In this document: positions 1 through 8,323 of the stretch, one piece after another
Position numbering within the stretch: the first letter of the stretch is position 1
Layout of the letters: every line of letters begins with the position of its first letter
Source: Salmonella bongori NCTC 12419
GTDB taxonomy: Bacteria; Pseudomonadota; Gammaproteobacteria; Enterobacterales; Enterobacteriaceae
NCBI RefSeq assembly: GCF_000252995.1
Contig: NC_015761.1
Span: 3,596,001 to 3,660,000 of the forward strand
Length of the DNA: 64,000 nucleotides
Direction: 5' to 3'
The notes under the pieces: model-generated
What the model was told of the DNA's origin: nothing
Database searches by the model: none
Seen by the model: the letters and a program-made list of their open reading frames with translations, nothing else
Translations under genes and position numbers: made by a program

Positions 1-153
1 CGTCTGGTGATTGGTATCGCCGCTCGTAATAATGAGCACATTCAGGTCATTACCAGCCTGACCAACGCACTGGATGACGAATCCGTTATCGAACGTCTGG
101 CGCACACCACCAGCGTTGATGAAGTGCTGGAACTGCTGGCAGGTCGTAAGTAA
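1..153 (+). CDS. mtlA: PTS mannitol permease EIICBA, C-terminal end (partial)
   Basis: This is the last 50 codons of the mannitol-specific phosphotransferase permease; the reading frame is open from base 1 and stops at 151-153. The visible residues belong to the EIIA domain, which passes phosphate from HPr to the EIIB domain during mannitol uptake, and end in the ELLAGRK tail that I recognise from MtlA. The identification is strengthened by mtlD and mtlR directly downstream in the same orientation, the standard mtlADR operon order. The membrane and EIIB parts lie outside the window. Confidence 0.93.
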   Translation, partial: RLVIGIAARNNEHIQVITSLTNALDDESVIERLAHTTSVDEVLELLAGRK

Positions 154-162
154 GTCCCCCAG

Positions 163-228
163 GCCGGATAAGGCGTTTACGCCGCTATCCGGCAATGTCC
201 CGGGGGCGCTATGCTTACCGGGTCTATG
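163..228. repeat. REP/BIME-type palindromic repeat between mtlA and mtlD
   Basis: A REP-like palindrome spans 163-193 (GCCGGATAAGG ... CTATCCGGC), followed by a second degenerate copy at about 200-228 (CGGGGGCGCTATGCTTACCGG). Such bacterial interspersed mosaic elements are common between enteric genes and can stabilise the upstream mRNA, here mtlA. Confidence 0.75.
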
Positions 229-239
229 GTGTAAGGTTT

Positions 240-259
240 CCTCTCCCGCAAGGGAGAGG
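240..259. repeat. GC-rich hairpin upstream of mtlD
   Basis: An 8-bp perfect inverted repeat, CCTCTCCC-GCAA-GGGAGAGG, followed by GTTAGGTTGAGGG. This motif resembles a dispersed enterobacterial intergenic palindrome family distinct from REP. It lies in the mtlA-mtlD spacer and could dampen read-through between the two genes; no long U-tract follows it, so I do not call it a terminator. Confidence 0.55.
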
Positions 260-324
260 GTTAGGTTGAGGGAAAGGCCTCACCCCAGCCCTCTCGGGTA
301 AAAACATTAATGAAGGTTAATACT

Positions 325-1473
325 ATGAAAGCATTACATTTTGGCGCAGGTAATATCGGTCGTGGCTTCATCGGCAAATTGCTGGCTGACGCGGGGATAC
401 AACTGACGTTTGCGGATGTCAATCAAGTGGTACTTGACGCCCTGAATGCCCGTCATAGCTACCAGGTTCATGTTGTGGGTGAAAATGAGCAGGTAGATAC
501 CGTCTCCGGCGTTGACGCGGTCAGCAGCATCAGTGATGCGGTTGTCGATCTGGTTGCCCGGGTTGATTTAGTGACCACCGCCGTCGGCCCCGTGGTACTG
601 GAGCGCATCGCCCCGGCCATCGCCAAAGGGCTGGCGAAGCGTAAAGCGCAGGGCGTGAATGCCCCGCTGAATATCATTGCCTGTGAAAACATGGTGCGCG
701 GCACCAGCCAACTGAAAGGCCACGTAATGAACGCTCTGGCAGATGGTGATAAAGCCTGGGTTGAAGAACACGTCGGCTTCGTTGACTCTGCCGTTGATCG
801 TATCGTGCCGCCTTCCGCTTCAGCCACGCACGATCCGCTGGAAGTGACGGTAGAAACGTTCAGCGAGTGGATCGTCGACCAAACCCAGTTCAAAGGCGCG
901 CTGCCAGCCATCCCGGGAATGGAATTAACCGATAACCTGATGGCATTTGTCGAACGTAAACTCTTCACGCTGAACACAGGTCATGCTATAACCGCGTACC
1001 TCGGAAAATTGGCCGGTCATCAAACGATTCGTGATGCGATTCTCGATGAGAATATCCGGGCAGTGGTCAAAGGCGCGATGGAAGAAAGCGGCGCGGTGCT
1101 GATCAAACGCTACGGTTTTGATGCCGATAAACATGCGGCATATATTCAGAAAATCCTCGGTCGTTTTGAAAACCCGTATCTGAAAGATGACGTCGAACGC
1201 GTGGGTCGCCAGCCGCTGCGTAAACTCAGCGCGGGCGACCGATTGATCAAACCGTTGCTCGGTACTCTGGAATATGGCCTGCCGCATGTGAATCTGGTGA
1301 AAGGTATTGCGGCGGCGATGCATTTCCGTAGCGATGAAGATCCGCAGGCGCAAGAGTTGGCGGCGCTGATTACGGAAAAAGGTCCGCAGGCCGCACTGGC
1401 GCAAATTTCCGGACTGGATGCCAATAGCGATGTGGTGGCGGAGGCGGTTAACGCATATAACGCAACCAAATGA
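325..1473 (+). CDS. mtlD: mannitol-1-phosphate 5-dehydrogenase
   Basis: Oxidises mannitol 1-phosphate to fructose 6-phosphate with NAD+ in the cytoplasm, the step after PTS uptake by MtlA. The 382-residue protein starts with the Rossmann motif FGAGNIGRG (6-14) and carries the RKLFTLNTGH motif around residues 211-220, with the Lys, Asn and His typical of the polyol-specific long-chain dehydrogenases. An in-frame ATG exists at 310, but 325 is chosen because it matches the family length and has a GAAGG ribosome site at 312-316. The stop overlaps the start of mtlR, so the two are likely translationally coupled. Confidence 0.97.
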   Translation: MKALHFGAGNIGRGFIGKLLADAGIQLTFADVNQVVLDALNARHSYQVHVVGENEQVDTVSGVDAVSSISDAVVDLVARVDLVTTAVGPVVLERIAPAIAKGLAKRKAQGVNAPLNIIACENMVRGTSQLKGHVMNALADGDKAWVEEHVGFVDSAVDRIVPPSASATHDPLEVTVETFSEWIVDQTQFKGALPAIPGMELTDNLMAFVERKLFTLNTGHAITAYLGKLAGHQTIRDAILDENIRAVVKGAMEESGAVLIKRYGFDADKHAAYIQKILGRFENPYLKDDVERVGRQPLRKLSAGDRLIKPLLGTLEYGLPHVNLVKGIAAAMHFRSDEDPQAQELAALITEKGPQAALAQISGLDANSDVVAEAVNAYNATK

Positions 1474-2060
1474 TGCAAACCCCGGCGCAGGTTAGCCTGC
1501 GCCCGAATAACAGATTGTCAGATATGCAGGCAATAATGGAACAAACCCAGGCCTTTGAAAATCGTGTGCTTGAGCGTCTGAATGCTGGCAAAACCGTACG
1601 GAGTTTCCTGATTACTGCCGTCGAGTTATTGACCGAGGCGGTGAATATCCTGGTGCTTCAGGTATTTCGCAAAGACGATTATGCCGTAAAATACGCTGTG
1701 GAACCCTTGCTGGATGGCGACGGGCCGCTGGGCGATCTTTCGGTACGTCTGAAACTTATCTATGGTCTGGGCGTGCTGAGTCGCACCGAGTATGAAGATG
1801 CGGAGCTGTTGATGGCGCTGCGTGAAGAGCTAAACCATGACGGCAATGAATACGCCTTTACCGACGATGAGATCCTCGGACCGTTTGGCGAGCTGCATTG
1901 CGTCCTGGCGCTGCCGCCGCCGCCGCATTTTGATACATCCGATGCAGCGTTATACGCCATGCAAATTCAGCGCTACCAGCAGGCGGTGCGTTCAACGATG
2001 GTCCTCTCCCTGACTGAGCTGATTTCTAAAATCAGCTTAAAAAAGGCCTTTCAAAAGTAA
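1470..2060 (+). CDS. mtlR: mannitol operon repressor MtlR
   Basis: A 196-residue protein (195 if the second ATG at 1473 is used), corresponding to MtlR, the negative regulator of the mtl operon. It has no classical helix-turn-helix; MtlR family proteins are helical and act on the operon by a mechanism not fully settled. The core, RPNNRLSDMQ through to ISLKKAFQK at the C terminus, is nearly the E. coli sequence as I remember it, while the first eight or so residues differ. The start codon overlaps the mtlD stop codon, consistent with translational coupling. Confidence 0.94.
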   Translation: MMQTPAQVSLRPNNRLSDMQAIMEQTQAFENRVLERLNAGKTVRSFLITAVELLTEAVNILVLQVFRKDDYAVKYAVEPLLDGDGPLGDLSVRLKLIYGLGVLSRTEYEDAELLMALREELNHDGNEYAFTDDEILGPFGELHCVLALPPPPHFDTSDAALYAMQIQRYQQAVRSTMVLSLTELISKISLKKAFQK

Positions 2061-2069
2061 GCCCTGTCA

Positions 2070-2279
2070 CTATCCCCTTTCTTCTTCTTTTGGTCGGTAC
2101 AGCCGCCGGTAATATTCCAGGCGCTGCAAATAAACAGGCGCACTCTCTAACGGAACTTCAGAAGGCACAGTATTACGCGGCGGCGTCTTATTCAAATATT
2201 CACGAAACGCCTGGCTGGACGCCATAAAATCGACGGCTTTATCAATAAGACGTGGAACGTTCTCACCTATTTTTGTCAT
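2070..2279 (-). CDS. yibT: YibT family small protein of unknown function
   Basis: A 69-residue basic protein recognised as YibT from its sequence (MTKIGENVPRLIDKAVDFM start, tail rich in Arg, Tyr and Glu) and its fixed place between mtlR and yibL. It converges on mtlR with only 9 bp between the stops. A strong ribosome site (GGAGG on the minus strand) lies just upstream of the ATG at 2279. No function is established; no signal peptide or membrane segment is visible. Confidence 0.88.
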   Translation of the reverse strand: MTKIGENVPRLIDKAVDFMASSQAFREYLNKTPPRNTVPSEVPLESAPVYLQRLEYYRRLYRPKEEERG

Positions 2280-2569
2280 GATAAATCCTCCATGTATGAC
2301 CCGCGTCTGTTTCCCGCGGCCGCTTATTTGAGTTTAGGATCGATTTGACATTGTCATTGAGGAAAATGTGCTTAAGCGCTTTTCTTGCCAACAAAAAGGC
2401 ACTTCGTCTTTTCTTTCAAGAAAATATTTTTTCTTATCAATGAGATAATCAAATAATTAGCGATATAATACTTCCTGTAATTGATTATCTTTACGCCATG
2501 AGTTGTGAAGAATAACCCACTGCGCGCATACTATAGGGTATTCATCCCATTTCTATCAGAAGCTATCCT
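2280..2569. other. divergent intergenic region yibT-yibL
   Basis: About 290 bp without an ORF. It must hold the promoters for yibT (minus) and yibL (plus). It is AT-rich in the middle (roughly 2385-2490). A CATACTATAG stretch near 2527-2536 could be the yibL -10 region, but I see no convincing -35 partner and do not call a promoter. Confidence 0.5.
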
Positions 2570-2932
2570 ATGAAAGAAGTCGAAAAAAACGAAATTAAAC
2601 GCCTGAGCGATCGTCTTGACGCTATTCGCCACCAGCAAGCTGGTCTGTCGCTGGTTGAATCCGCTGATAAATACGCTGAACTGGAAAAAGAAAAAGAGAC
2701 GCTGGAAGCAGAGATTACCCGACTGCGTGAAGTACACAGCCATAAACTCAGTAAAGAAGCGCAGAAGCTAATGAAGCTGCCGTTTCGCCGCGCTATCACC
2801 AAAAAAGAGCAGGCCGATATGGGCAAACTGAAAAAAAGTGTCCGTGGCCTGATCGTGGTACATCCGATGACCGCGCTGGGCCGCGAAATGGGGCTCCAGG
2901 AGATGACCGGGTTTAGTAAAACAGAATTCTAA
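2570..2932 (+). CDS. yibL: YibL, ribosome-associated protein
   Basis: A 120-residue, highly charged protein. Residues about 1-60 are a predicted coiled coil (KRLSDRLDAIRHQQ, then ELEKEKETLEAEITRLRE), followed by a basic segment around residues 70-100. YibL family members have been reported to co-sediment with ribosomes, but the role is unknown. The gene is monocistronic, flanked by divergent yibT and a hairpin terminator just after the stop. Confidence 0.9.
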   Translation: MKEVEKNEIKRLSDRLDAIRHQQAGLSLVESADKYAELEKEKETLEAEITRLREVHSHKLSKEAQKLMKLPFRRAITKKEQADMGKLKKSVRGLIVVHPMTALGREMGLQEMTGFSKTEF

Positions 2933-2939
2933 ACGTTGA

Positions 2940-2978
2940 CCGGGCAGCGTTTCGCTTACCCGGTTCCTTCCCTTTTAT
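2940..2978 (+). terminator. rho-independent terminator after yibL
   Basis: Stem CCGGGCAGCG-TTT-CGCTTACCCGG (2940-2963, one bulge), followed by a pyrimidine-rich TTCCTTCCCTTTTATT tail. It starts 7 bp after the yibL stop and just precedes the first LldR operator of the next operon. Confidence 0.65.
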
Positions 2979-2992
2979 TGGCCCTACCACTT
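2977..2992. promoter_or_regulatory. putative LldR operator O1
   Basis: ATTGGCCCTACCACTT contains the core TGGCCCTACCA (2979-2989), close to the GntR/FadR-type LldR motif TNGTNNNACNA (one mismatch). A second copy with the same flanks lies at 3103-3118. The 126-bp separation of the two centres matches the two-operator layout I remember for E. coli lldPRD. Confidence 0.72.
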
Positions 2993-3022
2993 CTCCCTAA
3001 ATCCGGTCTTTGGTTCACATTT

Positions 3023-3034
3023 CATTAAATTAAC
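3023..3034. promoter_or_regulatory. candidate ArcA-type site upstream of lldP
   Basis: CATTAAATTAAC reads GTTAATTTAATG on the minus strand, resembling the ArcA core GTTAA repeated in a direct array. The lld operon of E. coli is repressed by ArcA under anaerobiosis, and this site lies between the two LldR operators and near the inferred promoter. The assignment rests on motif likeness only. Confidence 0.4.
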
Positions 3035-3102
3035 ACCACACTAGCGTTGCCAATAAATAACATTTGGTTAACCATTCGTTGTCATTATCCATACACAACA
3101 AT

Positions 3103-3118
3103 ATTGGCAGGACCACTT
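3103..3118. promoter_or_regulatory. putative LldR operator O2
   Basis: ATTGGCAGGACCACTT (core TGGCAGGACCA at 3105-3115) shares its ATTGG and ACCACTT arms with the upstream copy. It sits about 75 bp before the lldP start codon, where a downstream operator would lie if transcription begins near 3081. Paired operators allow LldR looping repression and lactate-responsive activation. Confidence 0.72.
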
Positions 3119-3192
3119 TTACACATAATGTGACGTCAACGAGATGAGCAAAGATTCATCCCATTATGCACGTGGTTCTCAGGAGACCTGCA

Positions 3193-4848
3193 ATGAATCT
3201 CTGGCAACAAAATTATGACCCGGCGGGTAATATCTGGCTTTCCAGCCTGATCGCATCGCTCCCGATCCTGTTCTTCTTTTTCGCCCTGATTAAGCTCAAG
3301 CTAAAAGGCTATGTTGCCGCCTCATGGACGGTGGTTATCGCACTCGCCGTAGCATTACTGTTCTATAAAATGCCGGTAGATCACGCTCTGGCATCGGTCG
3401 TGTATGGCTTCTTCTACGGACTATGGCCAATCGCCTGGATCATTATCGCCGCGGTCTTCGTGTATAAAATTTCGGTGAAGACCGGCCAGTTTGACATCAT
3501 CCGCTCGTCAATTCTCTCGATTACGCCCGATCAACGCCTGCAAATGCTGATTGTCGGTTTCTGCTTCGGCGCATTTCTTGAAGGCGCGGCAGGTTTCGGC
3601 GCGCCGGTAGCGATTACCGCCGCGCTGCTGGTCGGTCTTGGCTTTAATCCTCTGTACGCCGCGGGTCTGTGCCTGATCGTCAACACCGCGCCAGTGGCAT
3701 TTGGCGCGATGGGCATCCCGATTCTGGTTGCCGGCCAGGTCACGGGCTTGGACAGCTTTGAAATCGGTCAGATGGTCGGTCGCCAACTGCCGTTCCTGAC
3801 CATTATCGTGTTGTTCTGGATTATGGCGATCATGGACGGCTGGCGCGGAGTAAAAGAAACCTGGCCTGCGGTCATGGTCTCTGGCGGTTCATTTGCTATC
3901 GCTCAGTATCTCAGCTCCAATTTCATTGGCCCGGAGCTGCCGGACATTATCTCTTCACTGGTGTCGCTGGTGTGCCTGACGCTGTTCCTGAAACGCTGGC
4001 AGCCGGTGCGCATCTTCCGCTTCGGTGATATGGGCGCGTCACAGGTCGATCAGACTTTGGCCCGTACCCGCTATACGACAGGGCAAATCGTTCGCGCCTG
4101 GTCGCCGTTCCTGTTCCTGACCGCAACGGTGACTCTCTGGAGCGTGCCGCCGTTCAAAGCCCTTTTTGCCCCGGGCGGCGCACTGTATGACTGGGTAATT
4201 AATGTTCCGGTGCCGTATCTCGATAAACTGGTTGCCCGTATGCCGCCGGTCGTACACGAAGCGACCGCCTACGCCGCGGTGTACAAATTTGACTGGTTCT
4301 CTGCCACCGGCACCGCGATTCTGTTCGCCGCGCTGTTGTCTATCGTCTGGCTGAAGATGAAACCCACCGCCGCCATCCAGACCTTTGGCAGCACTCTGAA
4401 AGAACTGGCGTTACCGATTTACTCCATCGGCATGGTACTGGCATTCGCGTTTATCTCGAACTATTCCGGACTCTCCTCTACGCTGGCGTTAGCGCTGGCG
4501 CATACGGGCGGTGCCTTCACGTTCTTCTCGCCGTTTCTCGGCTGGTTGGGCGTCTTCCTGACTGGCTCGGATACCTCATCAAACGCGCTGTTTGCCTCCC
4601 TACAGGCGACTGCCGCACAGCAAATCGGCGTTTCTGATGTGCTGATGGTAGCGGCGAATACAACCGGCGGCGTAACCGGGAAGATGATTTCGCCACAGTC
4701 TATCGCCATTGCCTGCGCGGCGGTAGGACTGGTGGGGAAAGAGTCCGATCTGTTCCGATTTACTGTCAAACACAGCCTGATCTTCACCTGTATGGTGGGC
4801 GTGATCACTACGCTTCAGGCCTATGTCTTAACCTGGATGATTCCGTGA
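3193..4848 (+). CDS. lldP: L-lactate permease
   Basis: Inner-membrane lactate:proton symporter of the LctP family. The 551-residue protein has 12 or more hydrophobic segments, beginning with the helix after IWLSSLIASLPILFFFF, and includes a conserved FGAFLEGAAGFGAPVAI loop-helix typical of the family. The ATG at 3193 is preferred over the in-frame ATG at 3166 because AGGAG lies at 3181-3185 and the length then equals that of E. coli LldP. It is the first gene of lldPRD, and its stop overlaps the lldR start by four bases (GTGA). Confidence 0.97.
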   Translation: MNLWQQNYDPAGNIWLSSLIASLPILFFFFALIKLKLKGYVAASWTVVIALAVALLFYKMPVDHALASVVYGFFYGLWPIAWIIIAAVFVYKISVKTGQFDIIRSSILSITPDQRLQMLIVGFCFGAFLEGAAGFGAPVAITAALLVGLGFNPLYAAGLCLIVNTAPVAFGAMGIPILVAGQVTGLDSFEIGQMVGRQLPFLTIIVLFWIMAIMDGWRGVKETWPAVMVSGGSFAIAQYLSSNFIGPELPDIISSLVSLVCLTLFLKRWQPVRIFRFGDMGASQVDQTLARTRYTTGQIVRAWSPFLFLTATVTLWSVPPFKALFAPGGALYDWVINVPVPYLDKLVARMPPVVHEATAYAAVYKFDWFSATGTAILFAALLSIVWLKMKPTAAIQTFGSTLKELALPIYSIGMVLAFAFISNYSGLSSTLALALAHTGGAFTFFSPFLGWLGVFLTGSDTSSNALFASLQATAAQQIGVSDVLMVAANTTGGVTGKMISPQSIAIACAAVGLVGKESDLFRFTVKHSLIFTCMVGVITTLQAYVLTWMIP

Positions 4849-5621
4849 TTGTGATGCCAAAACGCCTGTCAGACGAGATTGCTTCTCGCGTGAGGGCGCT
4901 GATTGAAGAACAAAACCTGGAGGCGGGCATGAAATTGCCCGCCGAGCGCCAACTGGCGATACAGCTTGGCGTGTCACGCAACTCTTTGCGCGAAGCATTG
5001 GCGAAGCTGGTCAGCGAAGGCGTGCTGGTTAGCCGTCGCGGCGGTGGGACCTTTGTCCGCTGGCAGCATGAAGCCTGGTCTGAACAAAATATTGTGCAGC
5101 CGCTGAAAACGCTAATGGCAAATGATCCAGACTACAGTTTTGACATTCTGGAAGCCCGCCACGCCATTGAGACCAGTACAGCCTGGCATGCCGCCATGCG
5201 CGCCACTGCCGCCGACAAAGAGAAAATCAGACTCTGCTTTGAAGCGACGCTCAGTGAAGACCCGGATATCGCCTCCCAGGCTGACGTACGCTTTCATCTG
5301 GCGATCACAGAGGCCTCGCACAATGTCGTATTGCTGCAAACCATGCGCGGTTTCTTCGACGTACTGCAATCCTCCGTCAAACAAAGTCGCCAACGTATGT
5401 ATCTCGTTCCGCCCGTATTCTCAAAACTGACGGAACAGCATCAGGCGGTGATGGACGCTATTCTGGACGGTGATGCCGACGGCGCGCGCAAGGCAATGAT
5501 GGCGCACCTCAGTTTTGTCCACGCCACGATGAAACGATTTGATGAAGACCAGGCCCGGCAGGCGCGCATTACCCGCCTGCCCGGTGACCATAATGAGATG
5601 ACCAGGGAGAACAAATCATGA
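4845..5621 (+). CDS. lldR: GntR/FadR-family regulator of the lactate operon
   Basis: A 258-residue regulator with an N-terminal winged helix-turn-helix (about residues 6-74, including the GntR signature KLPAERQLAIQLGVSRNSLREAL region) and a C-terminal all-helical FCD ligand domain (about 95-230) that binds L-lactate in this family. It starts with GTG inside the lldP stop region, giving a four-base overlap, and overlaps lldD by four bases (ATGA). It autoregulates lldPRD, consistent with the two operator-like sites upstream of lldP. Confidence 0.96.
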   Translation: MIVMPKRLSDEIASRVRALIEEQNLEAGMKLPAERQLAIQLGVSRNSLREALAKLVSEGVLVSRRGGGTFVRWQHEAWSEQNIVQPLKTLMANDPDYSFDILEARHAIETSTAWHAAMRATAADKEKIRLCFEATLSEDPDIASQADVRFHLAITEASHNVVLLQTMRGFFDVLQSSVKQSRQRMYLVPPVFSKLTEQHQAVMDAILDGDADGARKAMMAHLSFVHATMKRFDEDQARQARITRLPGDHNEMTRENKS

Positions 5622-6808
5622 TTATTTCAGCAGCCAGCGATTATCGCGCCGCAGCTCAGCGCACGCTGCCTCCTTTCCTCTTTCACTATATTGACGGCGG
5701 CGCCTACGCGGAATACACCTTGCGCCGGAATGTGGAAGATCTGTCGCAAGTCGCTCTGCGCCAGCGCGTGCTGAAAAATATGTCTGACCTGAGCCTGGAA
5801 ACGACTTTATTTAACGAAACATTGTCGATGCCGGTCGCATTAGCACCGGTGGGGCTGTGTGGTATGTATGCCCGTCGTGGTGAAGTACAGGCCGCCGCCG
5901 CCGCTGATGCAAAGGGCATTCCATTCACCCTTTCTACCGTCTCCGTCTGCCCGATTGAAGAAGTCGCGCCAACCCTCAAGCGCCCAATGTGGTTCCAGTT
6001 ATACGTACTGCGCGATCGCGGTTTTATGCGCAATGCGCTTGAACGTGCCAAAGCCGCGGGATGCTCCACGCTAGTCTTTACTGTGGATATGCCGACGCCA
6101 GGCGCGCGCTACCGCGATGCCCATTCCGGTATGAGCGGGCCAAACGCGGCGATGCGCCGTTACTGGCAAGCGGTTACCCACCCGAAATGGGCGTGGGATG
6201 TCGGTCTGAATGGCCGTCCGCATGATTTAGGCAATATTTCTACCTATCTTGGCAAACCGACCGGCCTTGAGGACTATATTGGCTGGCTGGCGAATAACTT
6301 CGATCCCTCTATCTCATGGAAAGACCTGGAGTGGATCCGCGAATTCTGGGACGGCCCGATGGTGATCAAAGGGATCCTCGATCCGGAAGATGCCCGCGAT
6401 GCAGTTCGCTTTGGCGCTGACGGTATCGTGGTGTCCAACCACGGCGGCCGCCAGCTCGACGGCGTGCTCTCTTCCGCCCGCGCCCTGCCCGCCATCGCTG
6501 ACGCGGTGAAAGGCGATATTGCGATTCTGGCGGATAGCGGAATTCGCAACGGTCTGGACGTTGTACGTATGATTGCGCTGGGAGCCGATACGGTTCTGCT
6601 GGGTCGGGCGTATCTCTACGCGCTGGCAACGGCGGGGAAAGCTGGTGTCGCCAACCTGCTGGAGCTGATCGAGAAAGAGATGAAAGTCGCCATGACCCTG
6701 ACTGGCGCGAAATCCATTAGCGAAATCAGCCAGGATTCGCTGGTGCAGGAACTGGGGAAAAACCTGCCCGCCGCGCTGGCACCGATGAGCAAAGGCAATG
6801 CCGCCTGA
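5618..6808 (+). CDS. lldD: FMN-dependent L-lactate dehydrogenase
   Basis: Membrane-associated flavoenzyme that oxidises L-lactate to pyruvate and feeds electrons to the quinone pool. The 396-residue alpha/beta barrel carries the family active-site motif SNHGGRQLDG at 273-282, where His275 is the catalytic base, and the FMN phosphate-binding region near the C terminus (ILADSGIRNG, then ADTVLLGRAYLYAL). It is the last gene of lldPRD, translationally coupled to lldR through an ATGA overlap. Nothing is missing relative to the family. Confidence 0.97.
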   Translation: MIISAASDYRAAAQRTLPPFLFHYIDGGAYAEYTLRRNVEDLSQVALRQRVLKNMSDLSLETTLFNETLSMPVALAPVGLCGMYARRGEVQAAAAADAKGIPFTLSTVSVCPIEEVAPTLKRPMWFQLYVLRDRGFMRNALERAKAAGCSTLVFTVDMPTPGARYRDAHSGMSGPNAAMRRYWQAVTHPKWAWDVGLNGRPHDLGNISTYLGKPTGLEDYIGWLANNFDPSISWKDLEWIREFWDGPMVIKGILDPEDARDAVRFGADGIVVSNHGGRQLDGVLSSARALPAIADAVKGDIAILADSGIRNGLDVVRMIALGADTVLLGRAYLYALATAGKAGVANLLELIEKEMKVAMTLTGAKSISEISQDSLVQELGKNLPAALAPMSKGNAA

Positions 6809-6871
6809 ACGTCTGGCGCGTGAGAGCCCGGTAAATTTCTGCTATTCTGCCCCCGCATTTAAGGGGGCATC

Positions 6872-7345
6872 ATGCTTAACATCGTACTCTTCGAACCAGA
6901 AATCCCGCCGAATACCGGCAATATCATTCGTCTTTGCGCCAATACTGGCTTTCGTCTGCACATCATCGAACCGATGGGATTCACCTGGGATGATAAGCGG
7001 TTACGCCGCGCAGGGCTGGATTATCATGAATTTGCCGCCGTGCAACGCCACCACGACTATGCCGCTTTTATCGCTGCTGAAAACCCGCAGCGCCTGTTTG
7101 CCCTGACCACTAAAGGCACACCAGCTCACAGTGCGGTGAGCTATCAGGATGGCGATTATTTAATGTTTGGCCCGGAAACGCGTGGACTGCCTGCGAGCAT
7201 TCTGGACGCTCTACCCGCTGAACAAAAAATTCGCATTCCGATGATGCCAGACAGCCGCAGTATGAATTTATCAAACGCGGTGTCGGTGGTGGTGTACGAA
7301 GCCTGGCGCCAGTTGGAGTATTCCGGCGCGGTATTGCGCAGCTAA
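6872..7345 (+). CDS. trmL: tRNA (cytidine/uridine-2'-O)-methyltransferase TrmL
   Basis: A SPOUT-class methyltransferase that 2'-O-methylates the wobble nucleotide (position 34) of tRNA-Leu isoacceptors. The 157-residue protein is the minimal SPOUT fold with the knot motifs FGPETRGLP (99-107) and MNLSNAVSVVVYE (131-143), which bind AdoMet. It starts 63 bp after lldD and is followed by a REP pair. The old name is yibK. Confidence 0.95.
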   Translation: MLNIVLFEPEIPPNTGNIIRLCANTGFRLHIIEPMGFTWDDKRLRRAGLDYHEFAAVQRHHDYAAFIAAENPQRLFALTTKGTPAHSAVSYQDGDYLMFGPETRGLPASILDALPAEQKIRIPMMPDSRSMNLSNAVSVVVYEAWRQLEYSGAVLRS

Positions 7346-7350
7346 TATTT

Positions 7351-7417
7351 GCCGGATGCGGCTACGCCTTATCCGGCCTACGGTTTGCCAGGCCCGGTAA
7401 GCGCAACGCCACCGGGC
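7351..7417. repeat. BIME (two REP units) between trmL and cysE
   Basis: Two REP-like palindromes: GCCGGATGCGG...CTTATCCGGCC at 7351-7378 and GCCCGGTAAGCGC...CACCGGGC at 7392-7417. They lie between the convergent trmL and cysE stops and probably protect or terminate both transcripts. Confidence 0.85.
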
Positions 7418-7423
7418 AAAAAA

Positions 7424-8245
7424 TCAGATGCCGTCACCGTATTCGAAGGTATGGTGTATCCCGTTGAAATGCTGGTCCATATCCATCGACGGCTTATCAC
7501 TGCCCGGTTTACCGACAATACGCGCCGGAACGCCAGCCGCGGTGGTGTGCGGCGGGACAGGCTGTAAAACGACAGAGCCTGCACCAATTTTCGCGCCGCG
7601 CCCCACCTCGATATTGCCGAGAATTTTCGCACCCGCGCCAATCATCACGCCTTCGCGGATTTTAGGATGGCGATCGCCGCTGGTTTTTCCGGTACCGCCC
7701 AGGGTGACGGATTGCAGAATCGACACATCATCCTCAATAACCGCCGTCTCCCCCACCACAATACCGGTAGCGTGGTCGAGCATAATTCCGCGGCCAATTT
7801 TTGCCGCCGGGTGAATATCCACCTGAAAGGAGACCGAAACCTGGTTTTGCAGGAAGATAGCCAGCGCGCGGCGGCCTTTATTCCACAACCAGTGACCAAT
7901 GCGGTAGGCCTGCAATGCATGAAAGCCTTTCAGATATAACAGCGGCGTAGAATATTTATCCACCGCCGGATCGCGAGTGCGCACTGCCTGAATATCGCAG
8001 GCAGCCGACGCGATCATTTCCGGGTCGGCGGCATAGGCTTCTTCAACCACTTCCCGAATAGCGATAGCGGGCATGATGGGCGAAGCCAGTTTATTTGCCA
8101 GCATATAGCTCAGCGCACTGCCCAGATTTTCGTGTTTAAGTAGCGTGGCGTGATAAAAACTGGCCAACATAGGCTCGCAGTCAGCCAAAGCGCGGGCTTC
8201 AGCTTTAATATTGTTCCAGACGATTTCCAGTTCTTCACACGGCAT
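7424..8245 (-). CDS. cysE: serine O-acetyltransferase
   Basis: Transfers acetyl from acetyl-CoA to L-serine, giving O-acetylserine for cysteine synthesis; it is feedback-inhibited by cysteine and binds CysK. The 273-residue protein has the helical N-terminal SAT domain, then left-handed beta-helix hexapeptide repeats from about residue 145. The catalytic Asp143 and His158 are visible (VDIHP, LDHATG). The C-terminal tail ends in ...EYGDGI, the peptide that inserts into the CysK active site. It is the last gene of the minus-strand yibN-grxC-secB-gpsA-cysE group. Confidence 0.97.
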   Translation of the reverse strand: MPCEELEIVWNNIKAEARALADCEPMLASFYHATLLKHENLGSALSYMLANKLASPIMPAIAIREVVEEAYAADPEMIASAACDIQAVRTRDPAVDKYSTPLLYLKGFHALQAYRIGHWLWNKGRRALAIFLQNQVSVSFQVDIHPAAKIGRGIMLDHATGIVVGETAVIEDDVSILQSVTLGGTGKTSGDRHPKIREGVMIGAGAKILGNIEVGRGAKIGAGSVVLQPVPPHTTAAGVPARIVGKPGSDKPSMDMDQHFNGIHHTFEYGDGI

Positions 8246-8265
8246 GGCTTACTCCAGGCGGACAG

Positions 8266-8303
8266 AAAACGACCAACCCGTTCTGTGCGGGTTGGGTCGT
8301 TTT
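8266..8303 (-). terminator. hairpin between gpsA and cysE
   Basis: A near-perfect inverted repeat: AAAACGACCAACCCG pairs with CGGGTTGGGTCGTTTT across a short loop, with one bulged base. Read on the minus strand it is a GC stem followed by TCGTTTTC, so it could attenuate read-through from gpsA into cysE. It occupies almost the whole spacer between the two genes. Confidence 0.6.
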
Positions 8304-8323
8304 ATTCAAACAGTTCCTTACGG

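Noticed and set aside
74..301. 75-codon open frame over the mtlA end and REP region
   Set aside because: Overlaps the end of mtlA out of frame and then reads through palindromic repeats.
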